Shown in pieces: positions 40,382 to 48,461 of a stretch of 64,000 bases of DNA. Within the stretch, counting starts at the first letter, position 1, and the number at the start of each line of letters is the position of its first letter. The translations under genes were made by a program, and so were the position numbers. The notes under the pieces were generated by a model. The model was not told the DNA's origin. It saw nothing but the letters and a program-made list of their open reading frames with translations, and did no database searches. This stretch comes from Acinetobacter calcoaceticus (GTDB taxonomy: Bacteria; Pseudomonadota; Gammaproteobacteria; Pseudomonadales; Moraxellaceae). The stretch is from assembly GCF_016508255.1 (NCBI RefSeq), contig NZ_JADVKT010000003.1, forward strand, positions 248,001 to 312,000. The letters are read 5' to 3'.

Positions 40382-42436
40382 ATGGGTCATGTTGATTACG
40401 ATAGCACATTGATCGTCGGCTCTTTTTTTGCAGCCGGCATTATTTGCTATATTGTGATTTCCATGGAGCAATTATTATTCAATAAGACCTTCAAACAATT
40501 TGAATCTTTAATTTTACTTATCAATAGTTTATTGCTCGCTTCAGCAATTAGTATCGTTCATATTGTTGGAATACAAGCCTACCATTTACTTGGAACAGTA
40601 AATTCTAATACTCCTTTAATTGCCGTTTCTTTTGCCATAAGTGCTTTATTATCTTACATCGCAATGTGGTTAACTTCTCGTTTTACGTTACCTTTATTCC
40701 GGCTTATTTTAAGTTCGGTTGTCATGGGAATCGGAATTTCAGCTTCATATTATATTGCTATGTTGGGTTGGAATATTAATATCTATAAAAAAGACTACAC
40801 TGCTTTCTTGCTATTATTTTCTGTACTCATTGCTATGAGTGGGTCAGGGTTGGCTTTTTTATTATCTTATAAATTAAAAGAAACAGAGCATCATCGATTA
40901 AACCTAAAAATAGCATTCGCGATCATGATGACCTTAAGTATTATGGGAATGCACTATACTGCTCTGATTGCCACCAATATTACAGACAAATTTATTAGCC
41001 AATATCAGGCTGAGCATGACTTATTATTATTTACGATTATTTTAGTCACGTGTCTGGTACTCGTAGCAAGCTTTATTGTCGCGATGTTAGAGCAGCGGCT
41101 CACTCAACAAAACTTAGAGCTACGTAAGGCAAATAAAGAATTAGCGAATCTCTCTATACAAGATAATTTAACTAAGCTGCCAAACCGACTTTACTTGGTT
41201 GATTATGCAGAAGTATTACTTTCAGACCATCGATATAAAGAACAGAAAATTGCTTTTTTATATATTGATTTAGACCGTTTTAAATCGGTGAATGATGCTT
41301 TTGGACATCATGTAGGTGACCAACTCCTCATTCAAATGGCAAATCGCTTACATTGGCAACTCAATGAAAAATGTAAATTGCTTAGAATTGGTGGCGATGA
41401 GTTTTTACTGATTGCGGAAAATACTAATGCCGAAGAAGCGGTTGTTTTAGCCGAGAAAGTTTTACAATTGATTCAGGAAAGTTATCAAATTTTGGGTAAG
41501 GAAATTAATATTTCTGCAAGTTTGGGCGTCGCACTCTTTCCTGAGCATGGGCAGAATGTTCAGGACTTACTGATGAACGCTGATGGGGCCATGTTGATGT
41601 CTAAAGAACAAGGTCGGAATACATATACCATCTTTAGTTATTCAACCCATCAACAAGAAACGCGAAGTCAATCAAAACTAATCAATGACCTTTATAAAGC
41701 CGTAGAAGAAAAACAATTCATCTTATATTACCAACCAAAATTTAATACTAATCTTGATGTTTGCGGGGTTGAAGCATTAATCCGTTGGAATCACCCAGCT
41801 TTAGGAATACTTACTCCGCACATGTTCATTGAAGGTGCGGAAAAAACGGGTTTGATTATTCCAATGGGGTATTGGGCGCTTGAGCAAGCGTGTCAGCAAA
41901 TTCAGGCTTGGGAACGCAGTAACACACCATTTTATCCAGTCGCTGTAAACTTGTCGGCACTCCAATTTGAAAATAAAAAGTTATTTAGTACGCTCGAAGC
42001 ATTATTAAAAAAATATCAAATTCAACCCCACCACTTAACTGTTGAGATTACTGAATCAACTGCAATGCGGCATATCGACTTGAGTATCCGAGCGTGTGAG
42101 CGACTGCGAGACATGGGAATTCGTGTTGCGATTGATGATTTTGGGACAGGGCATTCAAGCTTCTTATATTTAAAAGATTTACCTGTAGATGAGCTTAAAA
42201 TTGATCGTGGGTTTATTGTTGATTTAAAACCGGGTTCAAAAGAAGAAGTTATCTTAGAAAGTATTATTCATTTAGCCAAAAAGTTAGGTTTAACCGTTAC
42301 AGCAGAAGGAGTAGAGACCCAACAGCAAGTTGAGATTTTAACGCGTTTAGGTTGCCAGCAGTTCCAAGGCTATTTATTGGGAATGCCTGTTAATGTGGGG
42401 CAACTCCTTCAATCGCAAGGCGCTCATTTTGCTTAA
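40382..42436 (+). CDS. MHYT-GGDEF-EAL cyclic-di-GMP signalling protein
   Basis: A 684-residue membrane protein. Residues 1-250 hold seven helices of MHYT type, with the intact MGMHYTA motif in the sixth. A GGDEF domain follows (RIGGDEF, so a catalytic cyclase sequence) and then an EAL domain with EALIRW, DDFGTGHSSF and TAEGVE motifs all present. Both synthesis and breakdown of cyclic-di-GMP are therefore possible; which dominates cannot be told. MHYT domains are proposed sensors of copper-bound diatomic gases. GGAAG precedes the ATG. It stands alone in its transcription unit. Confidence 0.94.
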   Translation: MGHVDYDSTLIVGSFFAAGIICYIVISMEQLLFNKTFKQFESLILLINSLLLASAISIVHIVGIQAYHLLGTVNSNTPLIAVSFAISALLSYIAMWLTSRFTLPLFRLILSSVVMGIGISASYYIAMLGWNINIYKKDYTAFLLLFSVLIAMSGSGLAFLLSYKLKETEHHRLNLKIAFAIMMTLSIMGMHYTALIATNITDKFISQYQAEHDLLLFTIILVTCLVLVASFIVAMLEQRLTQQNLELRKANKELANLSIQDNLTKLPNRLYLVDYAEVLLSDHRYKEQKIAFLYIDLDRFKSVNDAFGHHVGDQLLIQMANRLHWQLNEKCKLLRIGGDEFLLIAENTNAEEAVVLAEKVLQLIQESYQILGKEINISASLGVALFPEHGQNVQDLLMNADGAMLMSKEQGRNTYTIFSYSTHQQETRSQSKLINDLYKAVEEKQFILYYQPKFNTNLDVCGVEALIRWNHPALGILTPHMFIEGAEKTGLIIPMGYWALEQACQQIQAWERSNTPFYPVAVNLSALQFENKKLFSTLEALLKKYQIQPHHLTVEITESTAMRHIDLSIRACERLRDMGIRVAIDDFGTGHSSFLYLKDLPVDELKIDRGFIVDLKPGSKEEVILESIIHLAKKLGLTVTAEGVETQQQVEILTRLGCQQFQGYLLGMPVNVGQLLQSQGAHFA

Positions 42437-42596
42437 TCTAGACATTGGGTTAAATTTGAAAATACTTGTTTATATAATATCTAAAATAATATTTAAGTTA
42501 ATCTAATGAAAAATAATAAGAAATTTAAAATCTTGTCATAAATTCAACATTGACACTTCTAAACTCTCAGATTATGCTTTGCCTGCTGGCCTACAT

Positions 42597-42755
42597 TGCC
42601 AGGTGGTTTTGACAGACCACATACGACCGCATCAGAGTTTTCCCTTCTGAGGGATAGTTCTGTGTGTAAGCTCCTCGTCTCCTCCCGTAGCGGTAGGACG
42701 GGAGAGGGACACCTTCGGGTGTGCTGGCGTCGTACCAGTCTGTCAACCCTCTTTC
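42597..42755 (+). ncRNA. C4-like structured RNA candidate
   Basis: The segment can fold into a multi-branched structure. An outer stem pairs TTGACAGAC (42609-42617) with GTCTGTCAA (42738-42746). Inside, CTCCCGT pairs with ACGGGAG around 42683-42704, and ACACC pairs with GGTGT around a TTCG tetraloop at 42709-42722. TCAGA/TCTGA also pair near 42632-42650. The design and position, directly upstream of a short frame with a strong ribosome-binding site, resemble the phage P1/P7/P4 C4 antisense RNA. Two CTCCT tracts (near 42671 and 42680) could pair with the AAGGAG at 42805-42810. The C4 identity is from memory of the family and was not checked by covariance search. Confidence 0.5.
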
Positions 42756-42756
42756 G

Positions 42757-43041
42757 TTCTGCCACCATAATTCTAAATTAATGCTTTGGCAGAACTCCCC
42801 ATATAAGGAGTTGGCTATGCATACTATTTTTACACCACCAGATTAGTCTTTAGCAGGGTTTGATTACTTTTGAGTTTTCAGACTTTAGTTCGTCACGACT
42901 AAAAAATCATATCAACAATAAAACTTGAGATGGGTTAGGGCAGTCTTTGGGGCCTTTGCATGCTTTTTTTGCCTAAAGCAAAAGTTGCAGCCGTTTTTCT
43001 CATTTAGACACAACAAGAAATTATTTTATAACGGTACATAT
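42757..43041 (+). pseudogene. Remnant of an Icd/Ash-like phage frame with hairpin-masked ribosome-binding site
   Basis: TTCTGCCA (42757-42764) pairs with TGGCAGAA (42787-42794), and AACTCC pairs with the GGAGTT that holds the Shine-Dalgarno sequence AAGGAG. The ATG at 42817 starts only MHTIFTPPD before a stop. Downstream, an open stretch from 42925 (RWVRAVFGAFACFFCLKQ) resembles the C-terminal part of Icd/Ash-family phage proteins and runs in frame into the TetR gene. Several stops separate the two parts, so the gene is broken. The family call is a visual impression. Confidence 0.35.
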
Positions 43042-43602
43042 ATGCCATATTCAGATCTCTCATTTCGCGCGTTAAGTGCGCTGCATAAGTCTCGCTATCT
43101 TTTTAGTAAACATGGTTTTCATAACGTCGGTGTCGACCGCCTTGTGAGTGAAGCAGAGGTGCCGAAAGCCTCATTTTATAACTATTTCCACTCCAAACAG
43201 CGGCTGATTGAAATGTGCCTAAGCTTTCAAAAAGATGCTCTAAAAGAACAAGTCATCTCAATCATTTACATACAAAAAGATTTAGCCTTGCGTGAAAAGT
43301 TAAAAAAGATTTTCTTTTTACATACTAACTTAGTTGGCAACTATTACTTGTTATTTAGGGCTATTTTTGAAATTGAAAAGCTATATCCAAAAGCCTATCA
43401 GGTCGTGGTTGAATATCGAAACTGGCTGATTAATGAAATCTATATATTGCTTTTGAATACGATTCCAAATGCCTCAAAAAAAGATGCATACATGTTTTTA
43501 TTTGTGATTGATGGGGCAATGGTTCAACTTTTGGGGGATAACAGTGTGGATGATAGAGATGTATTGTTAGAGTATGTTTTAAAGAGTATCGCTGTAGATT
43601 AA
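43042..43602 (+). CDS. TetR-family regulator 1
   Basis: A 186-residue TetR/AcrR repressor. The DNA-binding helix-turn-helix is at about residues 14-55 (FSKHGFHNVGVDRLV..AEVPKASFYNYFHSK). The ligand-binding part is all helical without a recognised family signature. The frame extends 39 codons upstream into a phage-like remnant, but the ATG at 43042 starts just before the HTH as usual; its ribosome-binding site is weak. It is convergent with, and similar in the HTH to, the TetR gene at 43878. Confidence 0.88.
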   Translation: MPYSDLSFRALSALHKSRYLFSKHGFHNVGVDRLVSEAEVPKASFYNYFHSKQRLIEMCLSFQKDALKEQVISIIYIQKDLALREKLKKIFFLHTNLVGNYYLLFRAIFEIEKLYPKAYQVVVEYRNWLINEIYILLLNTIPNASKKDAYMFLFVIDGAMVQLLGDNSVDDRDVLLEYVLKSIAVD

Positions 43603-43618
43603 TAATCTATTAAAGTAG

Positions 43619-43765
43619 ATGTTTATATGTAGGAAAAAATTAGTTATTCTTAATAAAGATCTTATTGAAACTACTCAATTTTATATAGGTTCTAAAATTA
43701 AAATAGAAAAGATGAGAGCAGCTCATGCATTTAAAATAGCAAGGGCTTTGCTTTTAAAGGGTTGA
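43619..43765 (+). CDS. Possible 48-residue protein after TetR 1
   Basis: An ATG at 43619, 16 bp after the TetR stop, opens a 48-codon frame encoding a basic peptide (net charge positive, ending KIARALLLKG). A strong terminator stands 27 bp after its stop, so it could be the second gene of a small unit. No homologue is recognised and the ribosome-binding site is poor (AAAG). It may be a real small protein, a decayed gene end or chance. Confidence 0.3.
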   Translation: MFICRKKLVILNKDLIETTQFYIGSKIKIEKMRAAHAFKIARALLLKG

Positions 43766-43790
43766 AGAAATAAGTCAGATAGATTTTATC

Positions 43791-43825
43791 AGTAGAGCTG
43801 TAATTCATGCTCTACTCGTTTTTTT
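43791..43825 (+). terminator. Terminator after the TetR 1 unit
   Basis: GTAGAGC (43792-43798) pairs with GCTCTAC (43809-43815) around a 10-base loop and is followed by TCGTTTTTTT. Confidence 0.85.
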
Positions 43826-43877
43826 AATGATACTTTAATTCTTCTACAAAACATCTAAAAATTATTAAATTGATATA

Positions 43878-44450
43878 TTAAGCGGCTGCATACGCTTGGG
43901 TTGCTTCAAAATTAATAAGTTTATTTATGTAAGACCATGTTTGTTCAGAATTAATTTTTGATTTATTTATTGTGCCATCAATAATAATACCATCAATAAT
44001 ATTAAGGAAAAGACTGGTAAGCGTATGGGCATCTTTGATTTCTAATTCTAGAAATGTTGAGAAAACCAATTTGTAAATCCACTCTCGATATTCATTAACT
44101 TGATTCTTAATAGATGGGTACAACTGTAGAACTTCAATAGTCGCTTTTTTAAATAAACAACCATTGAAATCATCTGTATTAATCCAATCAACATACCAAT
44201 TGAAAATGCTTCTAATTTTAACTAAGGGGTTGTTAATATTGTTTATTTTTTCAAATATTGAGGATTTAATTTCTAAATTTCTTACATTAAGGCACTCTTC
44301 AATTAGATTTTCTTTAGACGAAAAGTACTTATAAAAAGTCATTTTTGCAACATTGGACTCAGCAATAATCTTATCAACACCAACAGATGTATAGCTTTTT
44401 TGGTTAAAAAGGGATGTTGCGGTTGTTATAATATTTTCTCTTTTTGTCAT
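43878..44450 (-). CDS. TetR-family regulator 2
   Basis: A 190-residue TetR repressor. The HTH is at about residues 8-50 (LFNQKSYTSVGVDKII..SNVAKMTFYKYFSSKENLIEECL). It shares the spacing and many residues of TetR 1, including VGVD and FYxYFxSKxxLIExCL, so the two are probably related. GTG at 44459 is possible, but the ATG at 44450 has GGTG at short distance. A GGTGCACC palindrome (44453-44460) sits right at the start. It is divergent from the di-iron protein gene and could control it or itself; that is inference. Confidence 0.86.
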   Translation of the reverse strand: MTKRENIITTATSLFNQKSYTSVGVDKIIAESNVAKMTFYKYFSSKENLIEECLNVRNLEIKSSIFEKINNINNPLVKIRSIFNWYVDWINTDDFNGCLFKKATIEVLQLYPSIKNQVNEYREWIYKLVFSTFLELEIKDAHTLTSLFLNIIDGIIIDGTINKSKINSEQTWSYINKLINFEATQAYAAA

Positions 44451-44772
44451 CGGGTGCACCGTCGCGAATATTTTTGATTAACTTTGCAATTGTAAGTGTT
44501 AAAGCTTAAATAAAACTTATTTTATAATATTTAAAAAATTATATTTATTCAATAGTTTGGTTAATCTTAAAAAGTAATATTTTATGTATTGAGTTGGCAA
44601 TAATTTACTTTTTTAAATATTATTAATTAATCCATTGATTTATTGAGTTAATAGACATAATATCAGCTTGTTAAGGATGGGTATATGGATTTTATTTTAG
44701 CAATTGAATGCAAATTGAAATAAAGGGAATCCCCAACTTAACTATAAGAAAAAACTTTTTATGAGAATGATT
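44451..44772. promoter_or_regulatory. AT-rich divergent intergenic region between TetR 2 and the di-iron protein gene
   Basis: This region of about 320 bp is very AT-rich. It should hold promoters for both genes, and TTGATT (44635-44640) with CATAAT (44656-44661) is a weak candidate for the rightward gene. I found no clear inverted repeat typical of a TetR operator apart from the short GGTGCACC at 44453-44460. No small gene is convincing. Confidence 0.4.
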
Positions 44773-45636
44773 ATGTCAAAAAAATTTGAAGATTTTAATA
44801 ATCCACGAGAAAAAGCATTGCAGGGGATGAGAAATAGTATTCCTGCACAACAATGGGATGAAAATTTAAAGTTTCTCAAACAGTTAAGAAATAAAATTGC
44901 GGAATTACCAGTTTGTAAACATCCTGCAATTGAAATATTAAATCATGGATATTTGGATAAGAGCACTTTAACTCATATTCATTTAGAATATCGTCATGCA
45001 ATTGTACAGATTTTTACTGATGCTTTATTACAAGCACAGTTCCAAACAAAACAACTGGAACCAAAACTCCATTCTGGAGCTAAAATGTTTCCACGTGTAT
45101 TGTTAAGCCTAAATATACTTGATGAATTCGGTTTTAGACCGGGATTAGGTAAAGATGATTATTATTTGGGGAATCCTGAATATGCTCATTATCCTTTGTA
45201 TGAAGATTTACTTAATGATTATGGTTTGACAGAAGCCGATCGTCGTAATTATAAACCTTCAAAAGTTGCAGATCAGGTTCGTTCATTTTTAGAATCTTCT
45301 TATGATAGTTATATCAATGTAGTTGCATTGTTAGCAGTTGCCGAAGAAGAAGTTATTCTTTTTAGTCCGCCATTACGAGAAGCGACTAAATTTGTGAATA
45401 TCGATGTTGAAGGTGGTGGCTATTACCATGTGCATGGTGTATCTACTGATGAAACGTCTGAGGCGGCTGATGATGACCATCAGGATGACCTTTGGTTTAC
45501 ATTAGCGCAAGCAATTACAGAAGATGATTATGAGAGCTTAACGAAGCTATGTATTGATTATTGTGCTTTATGGAATGAGTTCTGGGATGTGCAAATTGCC
45601 GATGTCCAGTTTATTGAAGAAAAGAAACTGGCATAA
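44773..45636 (+). CDS. Heme-oxygenase-like (TenA/HDO fold) putative di-iron protein
   Basis: A 287-residue all-helical protein that fits the iron-containing redox enzyme group with the heme-oxygenase-like di-iron oxidase fold. Candidate ligands are E72 and H75 (EYRH), one of E191-E193 (AEEEV), and H219/H221, D235 and H236 in the region HVHGVSTDETSEAADDDHQ, which follow the E..H / E / H..D..H layout of that fold. Such enzymes (UndA, BesC, SznF-like) oxidise fatty acids or amino acids. The substrate is unknown here. GAGA at 44763 places the ATG at 44773 better than the earlier ATG. A terminator follows. Confidence 0.7.
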   Translation: MSKKFEDFNNPREKALQGMRNSIPAQQWDENLKFLKQLRNKIAELPVCKHPAIEILNHGYLDKSTLTHIHLEYRHAIVQIFTDALLQAQFQTKQLEPKLHSGAKMFPRVLLSLNILDEFGFRPGLGKDDYYLGNPEYAHYPLYEDLLNDYGLTEADRRNYKPSKVADQVRSFLESSYDSYINVVALLAVAEEEVILFSPPLREATKFVNIDVEGGGYYHVHGVSTDETSEAADDDHQDDLWFTLAQAITEDDYESLTKLCIDYCALWNEFWDVQIADVQFIEEKKLA

Positions 45637-45660
45637 GATATTCTGTTAAACCCGAAGAAA

Positions 45661-45690
45661 GCCCATCTACGATTGTATGGGCTTTTTTAA
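45661..45690 (+). terminator. Terminator after the di-iron protein gene
   Basis: GCCCAT (about 45661) pairs with ATGGGC followed by TTTTTT, with CTACGATTGT as the loop. Confidence 0.82.
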
Positions 45691-45773
45691 TTGTAAAATT
45701 TCTAAGATGCTAAGCTACATTCTCAAAAAATATCTAAAAAGCTTATGAGTAACTCATGGCTTATCAACAATCA

Positions 45774-45801
45774 TTAAACACTTCCATAAATCTGCTACAA
45801 T
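45774..45801 (+). promoter_or_regulatory. Candidate promoter of prfC
   Basis: TTAAAC (45774-45779) and TACAAT (45796-45801) are 16 bases apart, and the -10 is extended (TGCTACAAT). It lies about 68 bp before the gene. Confidence 0.45.
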
Positions 45802-45868
45802 TACGCCAATTTTTATTTTGATCGACTTTAGGTCTTTGGCACTGCAATCTCCGCAGTAGGTGTATTTC

Positions 45869-47461
45869 ATGAGTTTTAAAGATGAGTTAGCGGCACAGGT
45901 TGCTCAACGCCGCACATTTGCCATCATTTCCCACCCCGATGCCGGTAAAACCACCATGACAGAAAAATTACTGTTATGGGGTAAAGCAATTCAGGTTGCA
46001 GGGATGGTAAAAAGCCGTAAATCTGACCGCGCAGCTACATCTGACTGGATGGAAATGGAAAAAGAGCGTGGTATTTCGATTACCACGTCTGTTATGCAGT
46101 TCCCTTATAAAGGTCACACCATTAACTTGCTCGATACACCGGGACATGAAGATTTCTCGGAAGATACTTATCGTACCCTAACCGCAGTTGACTCTGCGTT
46201 AATGGTGATTGATGGTGCAAAAGGTGTCGAAGAACGTACCATCAAATTGATGGAAGTTTGTCGTATGCGCGACACGCCTATCATTTCATTTGTAAACAAG
46301 ATGGACCGTGAGATTCGTGAGCCACTTGAGTTACTTGATGAAATTGAAAATGTCCTCAATATCCGCTGTGTACCCCTTACATGGCCATTAGGAATGGGGC
46401 GTGATTTTGCTGGTGTATACAACATTATTGAAAATAAATTGTATGTCTACAAAGCAGGTTTTGGCTCAACCATTACAGATATTGAAGTGCGTGATGGATA
46501 TGATCATGCTGATATTCGTGAAAAAGTAGGTGAGTTGGCTTGGGCATCTTTTGAAGAGTCGCTTGAGCTTGTACAAATGGCGAATGAGCCATTAGACCGC
46601 GATTTATTTTTACAAGGCAAACAAACGCCAGTTCTATTTGGTACAGCGTTAGGTAACTTTGGTGTTGACCATGTACTTGATGCTTTCATGGGGTGGGCAC
46701 CTGAACCTAAAGCACACCCTACACAAGAACGTGTAGTTGATGCGAAAGAAGAAGGTTTCTCTGGGTTTGTATTTAAAATTCAAGCCAACATGGATCCGAA
46801 ACACCGTGACCGTATTGCCTTCATGCGTATTTGCTCTGGTAAATATGAAAAAGGTTTAAAGATGAACCACGTTCGTCTTGGTAAAGATGTTCGCATTAGC
46901 GATGCTTTGACATTCCTTGCTGGTGAGCGTGAACATTTAGAAGAAGCGTGGCCGGGTGATATTATTGGTTTACATAACCATGGCACGATTCAAATTGGTG
47001 ATACTTTTACCAGTGGAGAAAATTTACATTTCACTGGTATTCCTCACTTTGCGCCAGAGATGTTCCGTCGTGTGCGTTTAAGAGATCCATTAAAGTCAAA
47101 ACAATTGCAAAAAGGTTTGAAAGAGTTGTCAGAAGAAGGGGCGACTCAGGTATTTATGCCACAAATTAGCAATGACTTGATTGTGGGTGCAGTGGGTGTA
47201 CTTCAGTTTGACGTGGTTGCTTATCGTTTGAAAGAAGAATATAAGGTTGATTGTGTTTACGAGCCTGTAAGCGTTAACACAGTTCGCTGGATTCATTGTG
47301 ATGACGAAAAAATTCTGAATGAATTTAAGAAGAAAGCCCATGACCAACTTTCGATAGATGGTGGTGGACACTTAACGTATCTGGCTCCAAGCCGAGTGAA
47401 CTTGCAGATTATGCAAGAGCGTTGGCCTGATATTCAGTTCCGTAATACACGTGAACACTGA
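45869..47461 (+). CDS. prfC: Peptide chain release factor 3
   Basis: A 530-residue translational GTPase that recycles RF1 and RF2. The P-loop is [14 protein letters not shown], then G2 [10 protein letters not shown]3 [14 protein letters not shown] and G4 VNKMDR, all as in RF3. Domain II and III follow. A GTG three codons earlier is in frame; ATG at 45869 has GTAGGTG upstream and matches the family N-terminus. A terminator follows at 47477. Confidence 0.97.
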   Translation: MSFKDELAAQVAQRRTFAIISHPDAGKTTMTEKLLLWGKAIQVAGMVKSRKSDRAATSDWMEMEKERGISITTSVMQFPYKGHTINLLDTPGHEDFSEDTYRTLTAVDSALMVIDGAKGVEERTIKLMEVCRMRDTPIISFVNKMDREIREPLELLDEIENVLNIRCVPLTWPLGMGRDFAGVYNIIENKLYVYKAGFGSTITDIEVRDGYDHADIREKVGELAWASFEESLELVQMANEPLDRDLFLQGKQTPVLFGTALGNFGVDHVLDAFMGWAPEPKAHPTQERVVDAKEEGFSGFVFKIQANMDPKHRDRIAFMRICSGKYEKGLKMNHVRLGKDVRISDALTFLAGEREHLEEAWPGDIIGLHNHGTIQIGDTFTSGENLHFTGIPHFAPEMFRRVRLRDPLKSKQLQKGLKELSEEGATQVFMPQISNDLIVGAVGVLQFDVVAYRLKEEYKVDCVYEPVSVNTVRWIHCDDEKILNEFKKKAHDQLSIDGGGHLTYLAPSRVNLQIMQERWPDIQFRNTREH

Positions 47462-47476
47462 TCATTTTTATGTGAC

Positions 47477-47505
47477 AAACAGCTTCGAATAGAAGCTGTT
47501 TTGTT
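47477..47505 (+). terminator. Terminator after prfC
   Basis: AAACAGCTT pairs with AAGCTGTTT around CGAATAG, with T-rich DNA after the stem. Confidence 0.85.
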
Positions 47506-47530
47506 TTGAAAAATAAGAAAGGATGATGAA

Positions 47531-48373
47531 ATGAATTTGAGTAAAAAGGCAATTATTGGGCTTGTGGTCGCAGTCATCGCATTAATTTCTGCTATTTCTA
47601 TGTTTGTCTGGAAAGGTTCTCAATCCTCATCATCTTCTCAAAAAAATGCAGCTTCTGCCCAAGAGCATCCTGCTACGAAGGCAGAGGTTTTACCGTATTT
47701 AAACTTGACCGAAACCAAGGCAAATTATGCGCTGCCTTTTTGTGAAAAGAAAAACTGTATTGATGTCGATATTCAAACTATAAAAACTCAAGACACATGG
47801 TTAAATGGCTGGATTGAAAAAAGTCAGGCCAAAGTTATTCAGTCTCAAATTGATTTGAAAAAAGATTTAAGTCTGCAACAAGCCATAAATGCTTACGTTA
47901 AAAAGTCAGATGAATGGCAAGAAAAATATTCTAAAAACCGTGCTTATGAATTACACATTCATACACGCATTGCTTCACAGCGTAATCAGTATGTGTTGTT
48001 GCAATTGGCCTTGGACAGTAAACAAGAAGAGATCACGATAAAAGATCGTTATTACTTTTTTGTAGCTGACCGAAAATTGCATAAAAGTTTAAGTTTGCTC
48101 GATGTTTTAAAAAAGGATCAGCAAACAGCTATGCATCAAATCGTGCAGGTTGCATATCAAGACTGGTTGAAAAAGCAGCCTGTTGAGATAAGAAAAGAAG
48201 CGCCCAAAACTTTATATTGGGGGCAAGCTGATTGGTTCTTTGATGGTGAAGGGATTGGACTGCATTATCAGGCGAACCAGATTACTAAAGAGGCATCTCA
48301 GCTTGATATTTATTTATCTACAGAACAAACAAAAAAAATATTACAACCTGAGGTTTATGAACAAATGTTTTAA
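47531..48373 (+). CDS. Membrane-anchored DUF3298-type envelope protein
   Basis: A 280-residue protein with an N-terminal membrane helix (residues 7-27), then a Ser/Gln-rich linker, and a periplasmic domain of the RsiV-like DUF3298 type. CEKKNCIDVDIQT near residue 71 parallels CDGKNCPEF in the next gene product, so the two are probably paralogous. No enzyme motif is visible; related domains bind lysozyme or act as anti-sigma sensors, but no sigma factor is adjacent. The C-terminal EGIGLHYQANQI segment matches the domain end. Confidence 0.72.
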   Translation: MNLSKKAIIGLVVAVIALISAISMFVWKGSQSSSSSQKNAASAQEHPATKAEVLPYLNLTETKANYALPFCEKKNCIDVDIQTIKTQDTWLNGWIEKSQAKVIQSQIDLKKDLSLQQAINAYVKKSDEWQEKYSKNRAYELHIHTRIASQRNQYVLLQLALDSKQEEITIKDRYYFFVADRKLHKSLSLLDVLKKDQQTAMHQIVQVAYQDWLKKQPVEIRKEAPKTLYWGQADWFFDGEGIGLHYQANQITKEASQLDIYLSTEQTKKILQPEVYEQMF

Positions 48374-48461
48374 GATGGTAGCAGAATTTGCAACCTCTAT
48401 TTATATGCGCTAATTTCTTAGAAAAGGCACTGCGTAATCTCCTTAGAATAAAAGGCAAAAT

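Larger units (their letters stand above)
42437..43041. other. Accessory junction with C4-like RNA and decayed Icd/Ash-type frame
   Basis: This 605-bp stretch holds no intact gene. Its first 100 bases are AT-rich, 42590-42770 is notably GC-richer with dense secondary structure, and 42817-43041 contains a start with a good ribosome-binding site that stops after nine codons, then an open frame joined to the following TetR gene. I read it as the remnant of a phage or satellite immunity region; details are in the two entries that follow. Confidence 0.5.

Noticed and set aside
42559..42781. Two frames of about 60-70 codons within the C4-like RNA (both strands)
   Set aside because: They coincide with the paired stems of the structured RNA, have no ribosome-binding site and contain no recognisable domain.
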